A program made the position numbers and the translations under genes. A DNA stretch of 64,000 bases, taken from assembly GCA_963734015.1 (NCBI GenBank), contig CAVTFG010000016.1, positions 1 to 64,000 on the forward strand. Direction: 5' to 3'. The DNA comes from JALZKA01 sp963734015 (GTDB taxonomy: Bacteria > Actinomycetota > Thermoleophilia > Solirubrobacterales > 70-9). Under the pieces are notes generated by a model. That model had not been told where the DNA came from. It did not search any database and was given only the letters and a program-made list of their open reading frames with translations. This document shows, one piece after another, positions 62,259 through 64,000 of this stretch (within the stretch, counting starts at the first letter, position 1; every line of letters begins with the position of its first letter).

Positions 62259-62262
<4 letters not shown>
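61819..62262 (+). CDS. rimP: Ribosome maturation factor RimP
   Basis: The 147-residue protein aids 30S subunit assembly. It has STQDLQATIEARLREFDPEVELIALEQ, RLYIDRPGGVDLALCEAVTGELRDLL, SLEVSSPGVDRPLTKPEHFRRFLGRRVRV and the C-terminal SH3-like IPITGIKRSNLIGD. The TTG start is supported by AAGGAG about 9 nt upstream. The stop overlaps the nusA GTG. Confidence 0.93.
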
Positions 62263-63794
<1,532 letters not shown>

Positions 63795-63801
63795 CGACGA
63801 A

Positions 63802-63978
63802 GTCGCGGAAGGCGACGCCGAGCCTGCCGCCCCGACGGAGCCCGAACCCGACGGCCCCGGACGCGAAGCGGAGGAGCCGTCGGATGAATCTGTCGCGGAA
63901 GGCGACGCCGAGCCTGCCGCCCCGACGGCGCCCGAACCCGACGGCCCCGGACGCGAAGCGGAGGAGCCGTCGGAGGTC
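63802..63978 (+). repeat. Tandem 90-bp repeat at the nusA 3' end
   Basis: Two copies (63802-63891, 63892-63978) are identical over their first 80 nt except one base. In the frame ending at 63981 each encodes VAEGDAEPAAPT[E/A]PEPDG and PGREAEEPS, an acidic tail unit of 30 residues. Confidence 0.92.
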
Positions 63979-63980
63979 TA

Positions 63981-64000
63981 ATGGCCAAGAAGAGAGTTCA
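63981..64000 (+). CDS. infB: Translation initiation factor IF-2, 5' end only
   Basis: ATGGCCAAGAAGAGAGTTCA encodes MAKKRV, the usual start of IF-2, and the position after nusA fits. The gene runs off the window. The ATG overlaps the preceding TAA (TAATG). Confidence 0.75.

Overview
The window is a 64-kb, very GC-rich stretch of a bacterial chromosome, almost fully coding, with many GTG and TTG starts. An actinobacterial mIHF-type integration host factor, PyrR, the yebC-ruvCAB-sec order and the coaBC/dtd/rimP/nusA/infB order point to a deep-branching actinobacterium. Class Thermoleophilia (Solirubrobacterales or Gaiellales) is my best guess, by inference only. No phage, transposase, CRISPR array or rRNA was seen. 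One tRNA (Arg, anticodon CCG) is present.

Layout. 0-8 kb: a membrane protein, a cupin/YCII pair, a thioredoxin-reductase-like flavoprotein carrying a degenerate receiver domain, and the conserved ATP-grasp / alpha-E / transglutaminase cluster. 8-25 kb: GNAT, RpiR regulator, pdxS-pdxT (PLP synthesis), M29 aminopeptidase, yebC-ruvC-ruvA-ruvB (Holliday junction processing), a zinc-ribbon/PAS protein, a fused secDF, recJ, relA/spoT and a glycosyltransferase. 25-32 kb, mostly minus strand: GerW-like, SnoaL-like, HIT, lipid kinase, metallo-beta-lactamase, a HIT-phosphomannomutase fusion and CorA. 32-38 kb: a SAM-I riboswitch with its terminator controlling a threonine-synthase-like enzyme and a MoaD/ThiS sulfur carrier, then sugar-nucleotide genes and a PhoD-like phosphatase, several of them damaged. 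38-49 kb: hydrolases, an unknown 13-TM membrane protein divergent from a MerR regulator with palindromic operators, a YpfJ-type zinc peptidase, a LysM/VanY peptidase, tRNA-Arg, an ECF sigma factor, a LysR-hydrolase fusion and RNase Z. 49-58 kb: the pyrimidine operon pyrR-pyrB-pyrC-carA-carB-pyrK-pyrD, with a PyrR-binding RNA motif over the pyrR ribosome-binding site and a terminator hairpin after pyrD; pyrF is not here. 58-64 kb: mihF, gmk, rpoZ, coaBC, TPR, dtd, then a promoter, an in-leader intrinsic terminator, rimP, nusA and the start of infB.

Three themes cut across the window. (1) Four copies of an intergenic structured repeat, whose hairpin stems change in compensating pairs while one loop stays constant, lie at gene ends. 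(2) Many genes start 6-10 nt after a TANNNT box, so leaderless transcription appears common. (3) At least 15 genes, several of them essential, carry one-base frameshifts. That is too many for real decay and suggests uncorrected sequence errors; I annotate those genes across the shift and say so each time.
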